Shown here: positions 6,151 through 13,827 of the stretch, one piece after another | How positions within the stretch are numbered: the stretch's first letter is position 1 | Layout of the letters: every line of letters starts with the position of its first letter | Assembly (NCBI GenBank): GCA_036512155.1 | Contig: DATCBD010000072.1 | Coordinates: forward strand, 1 to 17,807 | Origin: Palsa-739 sp036512155 | Lineage (GTDB): Bacteria; Actinomycetota; Thermoleophilia; Gaiellales; Gaiellaceae | Reading direction: 5' to 3' | DNA: 17,807 bases | The notes under the pieces: generated by a model | The model's database searches: none | What the model saw: the letters and a program-made list of their open reading frames with translations, nothing else | What the model was told of the DNA's origin: nothing | Translations under genes and position numbers: made by a program

Positions 6151-7181
6151 TCAACGTCGCCGACTACCTCGACGCCGCCGCGGCGAAGGTCGACCCGGGC
6201 ATCTGGTGTTACTTCGAGGGTGGCGCAGGCGACGAGGTGACCCTGCGGGCGAACGTCGACGCGTACGGTCGCTGGCGCTTCCGGCCGCGGATGCTCGTCG
6301 ACGTCAGCGAGGTGAGCACCGCGACGACCCTGCTCGGGACCCCGGTCGCGTCACCGCTCGGCGTCGCGCCGTTCGCGATGCAGCGGCTGATCGACCCGGA
6401 GGGCGAAGTCGCGACCGCACGCGCTGCGGGCGCCGCCGGCGCGCTCATGTGCGTGTCGACGCTGACGACGAGCACGCACGCGGAGATCGCCGAGGCCGGC
6501 GACGGGCCACGCTGGCTCCAGCTCTACGTCCTCAACGACCGGGCGCGAACCATCGCCCACATCACGGAGGCGCGCGAGGCCGGCTACTCCGCGGTCGTCC
6601 TCACTGTCGACCTGCCCTATGTGGGCAGGCGTGAGCGCGACCTGCGGCTCGGCTTCCAGAACCCGCCGCCGAATCTGCACCTGCCGTACGCGAACCTGTT
6701 CGAGAACTCACCGGCGCTGACATGGCGCGACCTCGAATGGATCCGTGCCGAGATGCCGCTCCCGCTCGTGGTCAAAGGGATCCTCACGCGCGAGGACGCG
6801 ACGCTCGCAGTCGAGCACGGCGCCGACGCGATCTGGGTCTCGAACCACGGCGGTCGCCAGCTCGACGGCGTCGCCGCCGGGCTCGACGCGCTGCCCGAGG
6901 TGGTCGACGCCGTCGCGGGACGGTGCGAGGTCTACGTCGACGGAGGCGTCAGGCGCGGGACCGACGTGCTGAAGGCGCTCGCGCTCGGCGCGCGCGCGGC
7001 GTTCGCTGCGCGGCCGTTCGCAGGCGGCCTCGCGGTCGGCGGCGAGGCGGGCGTCGCGTCGGTGCTCTCGATCCTCCGGGACGAGATCGAGCTCGGTCTC
7101 GGGCTCCTCGGCTGCACGGCGCCCGATCAGGTCGCGCGCAGCCATGTGGAGCCGACGCTCCCCTATGATCTTCTCGTTTGA
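6147..7181 (+). CDS. FMN-dependent alpha-hydroxy-acid oxidase/dehydrogenase
   Basis: This 344-aa enzyme of the lactate/glycolate oxidase family oxidises a 2-hydroxy acid to the 2-oxo acid using FMN. Visible signatures are YFEGGAGDE (Tyr22), LQLYV (Gln125, Tyr127), GRRERDLRLGF, VVKGI (Lys210), SNHGGRQLD (catalytic His234, Arg237) and VDGGVRRGTDVLKALALGA for FMN phosphate binding. The length is slightly short of the usual 350-390 aa. The ATG at 6147 overlaps the Nudix stop in ATGA. The substrate (lactate, glycolate, mandelate or other) is unresolved. A product 2-oxo acid could feed the downstream dehydrogenase complex, but that is speculation. Confidence 0.93.
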   Translation: MINVADYLDAAAAKVDPGIWCYFEGGAGDEVTLRANVDAYGRWRFRPRMLVDVSEVSTATTLLGTPVASPLGVAPFAMQRLIDPEGEVATARAAGAAGALMCVSTLTTSTHAEIAEAGDGPRWLQLYVLNDRARTIAHITEAREAGYSAVVLTVDLPYVGRRERDLRLGFQNPPPNLHLPYANLFENSPALTWRDLEWIRAEMPLPLVVKGILTREDATLAVEHGADAIWVSNHGGRQLDGVAAGLDALPEVVDAVAGRCEVYVDGGVRRGTDVLKALALGARAAFAARPFAGGLAVGGEAGVASVLSILRDEIELGLGLLGCTAPDQVARSHVEPTLPYDLLV

Positions 7182-7198
7182 GCGGGCGCCGCGAGCCT

Positions 7199-7582
7199 AT
7201 GTACGCACTCAACTTCTACTCCCCCATGGTCGCCGACCAGCTGCGCACCGGGCGCAAGTCGGCCACCATCCGCCTGGGCGACAAGTCCGGGAAGTACAAG
7301 AAGGGAATGGTCGTCAAGGTGCTGTGCGGCAACCGCTACAGCGCGCGCGAGTTCGTCTTCGACGCCGTCATCGACAAGGTCGAGGTGAAGACGCTCGGCG
7401 AGCTGTCGCCGCGCGAGATCGAGCACGACAACCCGGAGATCCGGCGCACGGACGAGATGGCGATGTTTCTCGGCCAGCTGTACAACCGTGAGGTCGAGGC
7501 GGACGAGGTCGTCACCGTGATCCGCTTTTCGCAGATCCTCAGCGGGCCGGTCGTGCCCGGCTTCGACAACGAATTGTTCTAG
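7199..7582 (+). CDS. ASCH-domain protein
   Basis: The 127-aa protein reads as a single ASCH (PUA-related) domain: MYALNFYSPMVADQLRTGRK with the conserved Gly-x-Lys turn (TGRKSATIR), VVKVLCGNRYS, and the C-terminal EVVTVIRFSQI strand. ASCH proteins are thought to bind RNA or modified nucleosides, and some act as N4-acetylcytidine amidohydrolases; no specific activity is shown here. I chose ATG at 7199, where homology begins. A TTG at 7178 would overlap the upstream stop (TTGA) and add seven residues. Its stop codon shares a CTAG with the convergent zinc protein. Confidence 0.8.
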   Translation: MYALNFYSPMVADQLRTGRKSATIRLGDKSGKYKKGMVVKVLCGNRYSAREFVFDAVIDKVEVKTLGELSPREIEHDNPEIRRTDEMAMFLGQLYNREVEADEVVTVIRFSQILSGPVVPGFDNELF

Positions 7583-7854
7583 CGGCGGCGCTTGATGGGC
7601 GAGCCGAAGAGCTCGTCCGGTCGGATCGGCTTGCCGCACTCCTCGCAGTCGACCGCGGCGATGGACGAGAACGCCGCGTTGCAGCTCGGGCAGCGGCGCA
7701 GAAGCTTTCCGCCGCACTGCGGGCACTCGTCCGGCACCTCCGCTTCGAACTGCTCGAACCAACGCCGGCCCGCGCCGCACTTGAGGCACACGGCGACCCA
7801 GTCGCCGAGCACCTTGCGCCGCTCCTCACGCAGCCAGTCCGAGGCCTTGCCCAC
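7579..7854 (-). CDS. Four-CxxC zinc-ribbon protein
   Basis: The 91-aa protein has four CxxC knuckles: Cys23/26, Cys44/47, Cys55/58 and Cys70/73, enough for two structural zincs. The N-terminus (MGKASDWLREERRKVLGDWV) is helical, and the end is basic (SPIKRRR). GTG at 7854-7852 is the plausible start; the frame upstream becomes Arg-rich and unconvincing. It is divergent from the GNAT gene (23 bp between starts) and convergent with the ASCH gene, with a 4-bp overlap. I recognise no named family with certainty. Rubredoxin-like or nucleic-acid/protein-binding roles are all possible. Confidence 0.8.
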   Translation of the reverse strand: MGKASDWLREERRKVLGDWVAVCLKCGAGRRWFEQFEAEVPDECPQCGGKLLRRCPSCNAAFSSIAAVDCEECGKPIRPDELFGSPIKRRR

Positions 7855-7877
7855 GCACTGACTGTAGCCTCGCCCCG

Positions 7878-8294
7878 ATGTCCGTGACCTTCGACAGCAC
7901 GCTCGACGGCATCGACTGGGCGCAGGCGAAGGCCGACCTCGCCGACGACGACTTCGACAACGGCCGCTCTGCAGACGCGCTGCGGCTGTCGTTCGAGCAG
8001 TCTCAGCACGTCGCCTTCGCACGCGACGAAGATCGCGTCGTCGGTATGGCTCGCATGCTCTCCGACGGCGTTTGCAACGCGTACGTCGTCGACGTCTGGA
8101 CGCACTCCGCATACCGGCGGCTGGGAATCGCGGCCACGCTCATGCACATGCTCGCCGCCGCAGTCCCCGGCCAGCACATCGGCCTCCAAACCGACGACGC
8201 GCAGGCGTTCTATCGCTCGCTCGGCTATCGGGAGCAGCCGGAGTTCTGGTCGCTCGTCGTCGGCCGATGGCTCGATAACGAGGCGAACAGCTGA
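7878..8294 (+). CDS. GNAT-family N-acetyltransferase
   Basis: The 138-aa sequence has a single GNAT domain: VAFARDEDRVVGMARMLSDG (beta 2-3), VVDVWTHSAYRRLGIAATLM (beta 4 plus motif A with R80-R81-L-G83-I-A85 for acetyl-CoA pyrophosphate binding), and IGLQTDDAQAFYRSLGYREQ (motif B). The length is normal for a minimal GNAT. ATG at 7878 is clear. Its TGA stop overlaps the CTG proposed as the start of the deaminase (CTGA), so the two are likely one transcript. The substrate is unknown. Confidence 0.88.
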   Translation: MSVTFDSTLDGIDWAQAKADLADDDFDNGRSADALRLSFEQSQHVAFARDEDRVVGMARMLSDGVCNAYVVDVWTHSAYRRLGIAATLMHMLAAAVPGQHIGLQTDDAQAFYRSLGYREQPEFWSLVVGRWLDNEANS

Positions 8295-9247
8295 CGCCGT
8301 ATCCGAAGATCGAGCTGCACGTGCACCTCGAAGGCACGGTGCGAGCCGCGACGCTGAAGCAGATCGCGAAGCGGAACGACTATGCGCTCCCGGACGATCT
8401 CGAGTCGCTGTACGCGTACCGGGACTTCCGGCACTTCATCGAGACGTTCGAGCTGACCGCCGGCGCGCTGCAGCACTACGACGACTTCCGCCAGATCGTC
8501 GTCGACTACGCCGCCGAGGCGTCGGCGCACGGCGCCGTTTACCTCGAGGGGATCTTCGTCCCCGGGTTCTGGCGCGGACTCGACACCGACGAGGTGTTCA
8601 GCGGGTACTGCGACGGCGCGCGAGAGGCGCGCGAGCTGCACGGCGTGGAGGTGCGGCTCACGCCCGACATCCCCAGCGTCTACTCGGCGGAGGAGGCCGA
8701 GACGGTCGCCCGGTTCGCCGTCGCTTACCGCGAACGAGGCGTCGTCGGACTCGGCGTCGGTGGCCTCGAGTACCCGACGGAGCCGTACGCGCGCGCGTTC
8801 GCGTTCGCAAGAGAAGGCGGCATCGGCTCGGTCCCGCACGCCGGCGAGCTCGCGGGCGCCGACTCGGTGCGGAGCGCGCTCGACGGCCTCGGCGCCGACC
8901 GTATCCGTCACGGCATCCGCGCCGTCGACGACTCGGGGCTCGTCCGCGAGCTCGCAGGCCGCGGGACGGTGCTCGACGTCTGCCCGCTGTCCAACCTCCG
9001 CACCGGAGCGGTCGCGACCCTCGCCGACCACCCGCTGCCGCGGCTGGTCGCCGCGGGCGTCCGCTGCTCGATCTCGACCGACGACCCGGCGATGTTCGAC
9101 ACCGACCTCACCCGTGATTACGAGGCGGCCGAGTCGTTCGGGCTCTCGCCCCGCTCCTTCTACGAGGCGGGCGTCGCAGGCGCCCTGTGCGACGAGGAAA
9201 CACGGTCGCGGCTCCAAGCCGTCGGCGACCGGTACAACTGGAGTTAG
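8291..9247 (+). CDS. Adenosine-deaminase-family hydrolase
   Basis: This zinc-dependent amidohydrolase of the adenosine deaminase family shows the metal ligand pair in ELHVHLEG (His10, His12), PHAGE (His183, catalytic Glu186), RIRHGIRA (His207), CPLSN and STDDPAMF (Asp264 ligand). It is 318 aa, normal for the family. The start matters: the only standard start near here is GTG at 8321, which would remove His10, an essential ligand, and the frame holds no ATG, GTG or TTG back to the stop TAA at 8276. CTG at 8291 gives (M)TPYPKIELHVHLEG, with GAGG at 8280-8283 and a 7-nt spacer, and overlaps the GNAT stop (CTGA). The substrate may be adenosine or a related nucleoside such as aminodeoxyfutalosine. 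Confidence 0.9.
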   Translation: MTPYPKIELHVHLEGTVRAATLKQIAKRNDYALPDDLESLYAYRDFRHFIETFELTAGALQHYDDFRQIVVDYAAEASAHGAVYLEGIFVPGFWRGLDTDEVFSGYCDGAREARELHGVEVRLTPDIPSVYSAEEAETVARFAVAYRERGVVGLGVGGLEYPTEPYARAFAFAREGGIGSVPHAGELAGADSVRSALDGLGADRIRHGIRAVDDSGLVRELAGRGTVLDVCPLSNLRTGAVATLADHPLPRLVAAGVRCSISTDDPAMFDTDLTRDYEAAESFGLSPRSFYEAGVAGALCDEETRSRLQAVGDRYNWS

Positions 9248-9259
9248 AGTTCAGCCCCG

Positions 9260-10306
9260 ATGGCCGTCGCGAGAGAAGCGGAGCCAGTCGGCTCGCTCCA
9301 TGAGGTGCGTGAGGCAGGCCTCGACCGCGAGGACCTCCTCGGCGTCTACCGCAACATGGTCATCACGCGCGGCGTGGAGGAGCGCGGGCACATCCTGTAC
9401 CGGCAGGGGAAGATCCCCGGCTCCTTCTACACCGGTCGCGGCAACGAAGCCGCGGCCGTCGGCGTCGCGACGGCGATGGGCCCGGACGACGTAGGCGCGC
9501 CGCTCCATCGCGACATGGGCGTGCACATCACGCGCGGCGTCCAGCCCTGGCACATCTTCGCGCAGTACATGGGCCGGCAGGACGGCCCGACGCACGGCCG
9601 CGACGGCAACGTGCACATGGCGGAGTCGTCGCTCGGGCTCATCGCAATGGTCAGCCATCTTCCGGCCATGCTCCCGGTCGCCATCGGTGCGGGCCTCGCC
9701 TTCAGAATTCGCGAGGAAGCACGCGTTGCGCTCGCCTGGTTCGGCGAGGGCGCGTCCGCGCGCGGCGACACGCACGAGGGAATGACGTTCGCGGGCACGC
9801 GCGAGCTGCCGGTCGTCTTCGTCTGCGACAACAACCAGTGGGCGTACTCGACACCGACACATCTCGAGTACGCGACCGAGCATGTCGCCGACCGCGCGCA
9901 GGCGTACGGCTTCGAAGGCGTCGTCGTCGACGGCACCGACGTGCTCGCGGTCTACCGTGAGGCCAGGCGCGCCATCGAGAAGGCGCGCGCCGGCGGCGGG
10001 CCGACGCTGCTCGAGTGCCTTACGCTCCGCATGGAGGGGCACGCGGTGCACGACGACGCGTTCTACGTGCCGAAGGTGATGTTCGAGAAGTGGGCCGAGT
10101 CCGATCCGATCGAGCGCTTCCGCACCTGGCTGCGCGCGAACGTCGACATGACGGACGAGGAGGAGGACGAGATCTCCACCGGCGTGAAGAAGCTCTTGAA
10201 CGACGAGCTCCAGCGCGCGGAACAGTCACCGATGCCGGATCCCGCCGACCTCCTGCACGGCGTCTACGCCTCGGCCGAAGACCTCGACACCCCCCACCAC
10301 AAATAG
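9260..10306 (+). CDS. 2-oxoacid dehydrogenase E1 component, alpha subunit
   Basis: The 348-aa ThDP-dependent decarboxylase subunit carries the ThDP/Mg motif from residues 162-164 (GEG) to Asn191-Asn192 (CDNNQWAYSTP). GEG in place of the commoner GDG is also found in branched-chain 2-oxoacid dehydrogenase E1-alpha. GSFYTGRGNEAAAVG and HRDMGVHI are the substrate-channel segments, and GDTHEGMTFA lies in the motif. With E1-beta it decarboxylates a 2-oxo acid and passes the acyl group to lipoyl-E2. The loop GHAVHDDAFYVP differs from textbook PDH, so the exact substrate (branched-chain, pyruvate or acetoin type) is open. It is first gene of the block, 12 bp after the deaminase. Confidence 0.92.
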   Translation: MAVAREAEPVGSLHEVREAGLDREDLLGVYRNMVITRGVEERGHILYRQGKIPGSFYTGRGNEAAAVGVATAMGPDDVGAPLHRDMGVHITRGVQPWHIFAQYMGRQDGPTHGRDGNVHMAESSLGLIAMVSHLPAMLPVAIGAGLAFRIREEARVALAWFGEGASARGDTHEGMTFAGTRELPVVFVCDNNQWAYSTPTHLEYATEHVADRAQAYGFEGVVVDGTDVLAVYREARRAIEKARAGGGPTLLECLTLRMEGHAVHDDAFYVPKVMFEKWAESDPIERFRTWLRANVDMTDEEEDEISTGVKKLLNDELQRAEQSPMPDPADLLHGVYASAEDLDTPHHK

Positions 10307-10311
10307 CACTA

Positions 10312-11286
10312 ATGGCCGAGCTCACCTACCTTCAAGCGATCTCCGACGCGCTCCGCACGGAGATGCGGCGCGACAAGCGCGTCTTCCTGATCGGCGAGGA
10401 CGTCGGCGTGTACGGCGGCGCGTTCAAGGTGTCGCTCGGGTTCCAGGAGGAGTTCGGGCCGTGGCGCGTCATCGATGCGCCGCTCGCTGAGACCGCGATC
10501 GTCGGCGCGTGCACCGGCGCCTCGATGATGGGGCTGCGCCCTGTCGCCGAGATGCAGTTCGCCGACTTCGTGTCGTGCGCGTGGGACCAGCTCGTCACCG
10601 TCGCGGCGAAGCAGCGCTGGCGCGTCGGCACGCCCGTGCCGATCGTCGTCCGGCTCCCATCCGGCGGCGGCTTCTCCGGCGGCCCGTTCCACTCGCAGAA
10701 CCCGGAGTCCTCGTTCGCGCACGTCCCGGGACTGAAGTGCGTCTGCCCGGCGACGCCCGAGGACGCGAAGGGGTTGCTGATCAGCGCCATCGAGGATCCG
10801 AGCCCCGTCCTCTATTTCGAGCACAAGCACCTGTACCGCCGCATCAAGGGCGAGGTGCCCGAGGAGCGCTACACGGTGCCGATCGGCAAAGCCCGCACGC
10901 ACCGCCTCGGCAAGGACATCTCGGTGATCACGTGGGGCGCGATGGTCTACACCGCCGGCGAAGCCGCGCAGCAACTCGAGAACGACGGCGTCTCCGTCGA
11001 GGTCATCGATCTGCGCAGCGTCATGCCGTGGGACAAGGCGGCCGTGCTCGACTCGGCGCGCAAGACGTCGAAGGTGCTCGTCTTGCACGAGGACACGCGC
11101 ACCGGCGGCTTCGGCGCCGAGATCGCGGCGACGATCGCCGAGGAGGCGTTCGAGGACCTCGACGCGCCGGTGAAGCGCATCGCCGCGCCCGACACGCCGG
11201 TGCCGTTCTCGCCGCCGCTCGAGAAGGCGTTCATCCCGCAGGTCGAAGACGTCGTCGCCGGCCTGCGCGACCTGGCGGGGTATTGA
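10312..11286 (+). CDS. 2-oxoacid dehydrogenase E1 component, beta subunit
   Basis: At 324 aa it is typical for E1-beta. Conserved residues are Glu29 (LIGEDVGVYGG), Glu60 (DAPLAETAIVG, activates the ThDP aminopyrimidine) and His127 (GPFHSQNPES). The C-terminal transketolase domain begins around residue 195 (ISVITWGAMVYTAGEAA) and includes VIDLRSVMPWD and HEDTRTGGFGAEI. ATG at 10312 lies 5 nt after the E1-alpha stop, so the subunits are co-expressed. It forms the alpha2beta2 heterotetramer with the preceding gene product. Confidence 0.95.
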   Translation: MAELTYLQAISDALRTEMRRDKRVFLIGEDVGVYGGAFKVSLGFQEEFGPWRVIDAPLAETAIVGACTGASMMGLRPVAEMQFADFVSCAWDQLVTVAAKQRWRVGTPVPIVVRLPSGGGFSGGPFHSQNPESSFAHVPGLKCVCPATPEDAKGLLISAIEDPSPVLYFEHKHLYRRIKGEVPEERYTVPIGKARTHRLGKDISVITWGAMVYTAGEAAQQLENDGVSVEVIDLRSVMPWDKAAVLDSARKTSKVLVLHEDTRTGGFGAEIAATIAEEAFEDLDAPVKRIAAPDTPVPFSPPLEKAFIPQVEDVVAGLRDLAGY

Positions 11287-11288
11287 TC

Positions 11289-12650
11289 GTGGCCACCGAG
11301 ACCGCAGTCGACGTCGTCATGCCGCAGATGGGCGTGTCCGTCTCCGAGGGGACGGTCACGAAGTGGCTGAAGCGCGAGGGCGAGCAGATCGAGGCCGACG
11401 AGCCGCTGCTCGAGATCTCGACGGACAAGGTCGACACCGAGGTGCCGAGCCCGGCCTCCGGCACAGTCGTGCAGATCCTCGTCCAGGAGGGCGAGACCGT
11501 CGACGTCGGCACGAAGCTCGCCCAGATCGGCGGCTCCGCCGGGACGGCACCCGCGCCGGCTTCCGCACCGGAGCCCGAGGCTGCACCTGCGCCTCCACCC
11601 GTTTCTGTTCCTGTCCCCGCGCAGGCCCCCGTGCCCGAGCCGGTTGCCGAAGCTCCTGCTCCTGCACCCGCAGCAGCCCCCGAGCCCGTCGCCGAGCCCT
11701 CGGGCAACGGCAAGTTCGTCTCCCCGGTGGTCGCGCGCATCGCGTCCGAGCACGGCATCGACCCAGACCAGATTCCCGGCACCGGCCGCGGAGGACGCGT
11801 GACGAAGCAGGACATCCTGGCGGTCGTCGAGTCTGGCGCCTCGCCGACCGCTGCGGCGCCTTCGGCGCCGCAGGCCGAGGCACCGGCCGCGCCGCCGCAA
11901 GCTCCTAGGCTGCAGCCGCAGGCCGCGGCCGCGCAGACCGGAGAGCAGGTCGAGCCGGTGTCGGCCATGCGGCGCGGCATCGCCGAGCACATGCGCCGCT
12001 CGCTCGACACGGCCGCGCACGTCACGAGCGCGATCGAGGTCGACATGTCGAAGATCGTCGCCGCCCGCGCTGCGCTGAAGAAGGAGTTCCAGTCCGCGTA
12101 TGGCGTGAACCCGACGTACCTCGCGTTCGTCGCGCGCGCGGCGACCGACACGCTCAAGGACTATCCCTACGTGAACGGCGAGCTGCGCGGCGACTCGATC
12201 GTGACGCGCAACTACGTGAATCTCGGCATCGCCGTCGAGCTCGCGGACGGCAAGGGCCTCATCGTCCCGGTCATCCGGAACGCCGAAGGCCTGAACCTGC
12301 TCGGCGTCGCGCGGGGGATCGCCGACCTCGCCTCACGCGCGCGCGACAAGAAGCTTCTGCCGGACGACGTCCAGGGCGGCACGTTCACGATCACGAACCC
12401 GGGCGGATACGGAACCTTCCACGGCACGCCGGTGATCAATCAGCCGCAGTCGGCGATCCTCGGCACGTACGCGCTCGTGAAGCGCCCGTGGGTCGTCACG
12501 GACGAGGACGGCAACGACGCGATCGCGATCAAGCCGATCATGAACATCACGCTCACGTACGACCACCGACTCGTCGACGGGGCGTACGCAGGCCGTTTCC
12601 TGCGCGATCTGCGCGAGCGCCTCGAGAACTGGGAAGGCGACGGCACCTAA
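11289..12650 (+). CDS. Dihydrolipoamide acyltransferase (E2)
   Basis: This 453-aa E2 has one lipoyl domain (about residues 5-82, lipoylated Lys47 in EISTDKVDTEV), an Ala/Pro-rich flexible linker (83-138), a peripheral-subunit-binding domain (141-180, FVSPVVARIASEHGID and GTGRGGRVTKQDI), a second linker, and the catalytic core (about 222-450) with the active site DHRLVDG (His426, Asp430). It carries acyl groups from E1 to CoA and hands reduced lipoyl to E3. I chose GTG at 11289 (GGCGGGG upstream, 8-nt spacer). TTG at 11283 would overlap the E1-beta stop (TTGA). Specificity (acetyl, branched-chain or succinyl) is not resolved. lipB follows directly. Confidence 0.95.
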   Translation: MATETAVDVVMPQMGVSVSEGTVTKWLKREGEQIEADEPLLEISTDKVDTEVPSPASGTVVQILVQEGETVDVGTKLAQIGGSAGTAPAPASAPEPEAAPAPPPVSVPVPAQAPVPEPVAEAPAPAPAAAPEPVAEPSGNGKFVSPVVARIASEHGIDPDQIPGTGRGGRVTKQDILAVVESGASPTAAAPSAPQAEAPAAPPQAPRLQPQAAAAQTGEQVEPVSAMRRGIAEHMRRSLDTAAHVTSAIEVDMSKIVAARAALKKEFQSAYGVNPTYLAFVARAATDTLKDYPYVNGELRGDSIVTRNYVNLGIAVELADGKGLIVPVIRNAEGLNLLGVARGIADLASRARDKKLLPDDVQGGTFTITNPGGYGTFHGTPVINQPQSAILGTYALVKRPWVVTDEDGNDAIAIKPIMNITLTYDHRLVDGAYAGRFLRDLRERLENWEGDGT

Positions 12651-12660
12651 AGGCGCCTAC

Positions 12661-13353
12661 CTGCTGCAGCTCGGGCAGGTTCCCTATCGCGAGGCCTGGG
12701 ATCTGCAGCGCTCGCTCGCGGGCGCGGTGTCGCAGGGCGCGATCCCCGACACGGTCATCTTCCTCGAGCATCCCCCGGTGATCACGCTCGGCCGCCGGAC
12801 GGACGAGAGCGCCGAGCTGCACCTGCCGGAGAGCACGGAGGTCGAGATCGTCGAGACCGACCGCGGCGGAAAGTCGACGTATCACGGGCCGGGCCAGCTC
12901 GTCTGCTACCCGATCATCGACCTGAAGCGACACGGCCGCGATGTCAAGCAGTACGTGCGGAACCTCGAGGAAGCGCTCATTCGCACGCTGGTGCCGTTCG
13001 GGCTCGAGGGCGAGCGCATCGACAGGCTCACCGGCGTCTGGCTCACACCGCCGCCGCGGAAGATCGCCTCCATCGGCGTGCACGTCTCCCGTTGGGTGAC
13101 GACGCACGGCTATGCGCTGAACGTCAGCCTCGATCCGGCGCCGTTCACGGAGTGGATCACGGCCTGCGGCCTCGAGGACGCCGCGTTCACGACCATCTCG
13201 CGCGAGGCGGGTCGCGATGTCACCGTCGACGAAGTACGGCCGCACGCGATCGCAGCGCTCGCCGAAGTCTTCGACCTCGAGTTCGACGATCTACCGGCGG
13301 ACGACGGCGTGGGCCTCTGGCCGCAGCCGACCCACGCCGGGTTATCCGCGTAG
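12661..13353 (+). CDS. lipB: Octanoyltransferase LipB
   Basis: LipB transfers octanoyl from acyl carrier protein to the lipoyl lysine of E2 and GcvH, the first step of lipoate assembly. Signatures are LEHPPVITLGRR, RGGKSTYHGPGQLVCYPI, the catalytic Lys134 (PRKIASIGVHV) and Cys169 (ITACGLED). It has 230 aa if started here. No ATG, GTG or TTG occurs in frame from the stop at 12541 to GTG 12727, and that GTG would delete the conserved opening QLGQVPYREAWDLQ. CTG at 12661 (or 12664) begins the protein where the family begins, and AAAGG at 12649-12653 sits 7 nt before it. It lies 10 nt after the E2 stop, so it is co-transcribed with its substrate protein. Confidence 0.93.
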   Translation: MLQLGQVPYREAWDLQRSLAGAVSQGAIPDTVIFLEHPPVITLGRRTDESAELHLPESTEVEIVETDRGGKSTYHGPGQLVCYPIIDLKRHGRDVKQYVRNLEEALIRTLVPFGLEGERIDRLTGVWLTPPPRKIASIGVHVSRWVTTHGYALNVSLDPAPFTEWITACGLEDAAFTTISREAGRDVTVDEVRPHAIAALAEVFDLEFDDLPADDGVGLWPQPTHAGLSA

Positions 13354-13827
13354 CCCGTCGAGGATCACGTCCGGGAACCGGCTCGCCGCGGGAACGAGCT
13401 CGAAGATTTCCTCGGCGGTCATGTCGCGACGAAGCGCGCCCGCTTTCTGCGCGCGCCCCACGAGCTTGTCGGCGGCCTTCTGCAGCAGCGGCATCTGGGG
13501 AAGCTCGCGGCAGCGGTCTTTCGCCTCGAGCAGGGCTCGGTTGCACGCGTAACCCTCTGCAGCGGCGCGGAAAAAGCCGGCGAAGCCCCGCCACGCGTCG
13601 TCCTCGGTCAGCCCCGCCTGGGCCAGCAGGACCATCCGGTCGAGCTCCTTGGCGAGGACGGCGTCGAGCAACGCCTCCTTCGTGGGAAAGCGCCGGAAAA
13701 CCGTCCCGTGACCGACGCCGGCGCGGCGGGCGACATCATCCACGCTGACGTCGACGCCGCCCTCGGCGAAGCATTCGCACGCCGCGCCGATGACGCGGTC
13801 GAGATTGCGTTGCGCGTCGGCCCTCAT
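13342..13827 (-). CDS. TetR-family transcriptional regulator
   Basis: The 161-aa protein has an N-terminal TetR helix-turn-helix at residues 28-47 (VSVDDVARRAGVGHGTVFRRF, then PTKEALLDAV). The ligand domain is short; most TetR proteins are 180-210 aa. ATG at 13827-13825 overlaps the MFS stop (ATGA on this strand), so exporter and regulator form one operon with the regulator second. Its last codons overlap the convergent lipB end by 12 bp. The likely role is repression of the MFS gene until a drug or metabolite binds. The probable operator is at 15279-15300. Confidence 0.92.
   Translation of the reverse strand: MRADAQRNLDRVIGAACECFAEGGVDVSVDDVARRAGVGHGTVFRRFPTKEALLDAVLAKELDRMVLLAQAGLTEDDAWRGFAGFFRAAAEGYACNRALLEAKDRCRELPQMPLLQKAADKLVGRAQKAGALRRDMTAEEIFELVPAASRFPDVILDGLRG

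Noticed and set aside
8225..9217. Minus-strand open frame of 330 codons
   Set aside because: Antisense to the adenosine-deaminase-family gene, which has all its metal and catalytic motifs.
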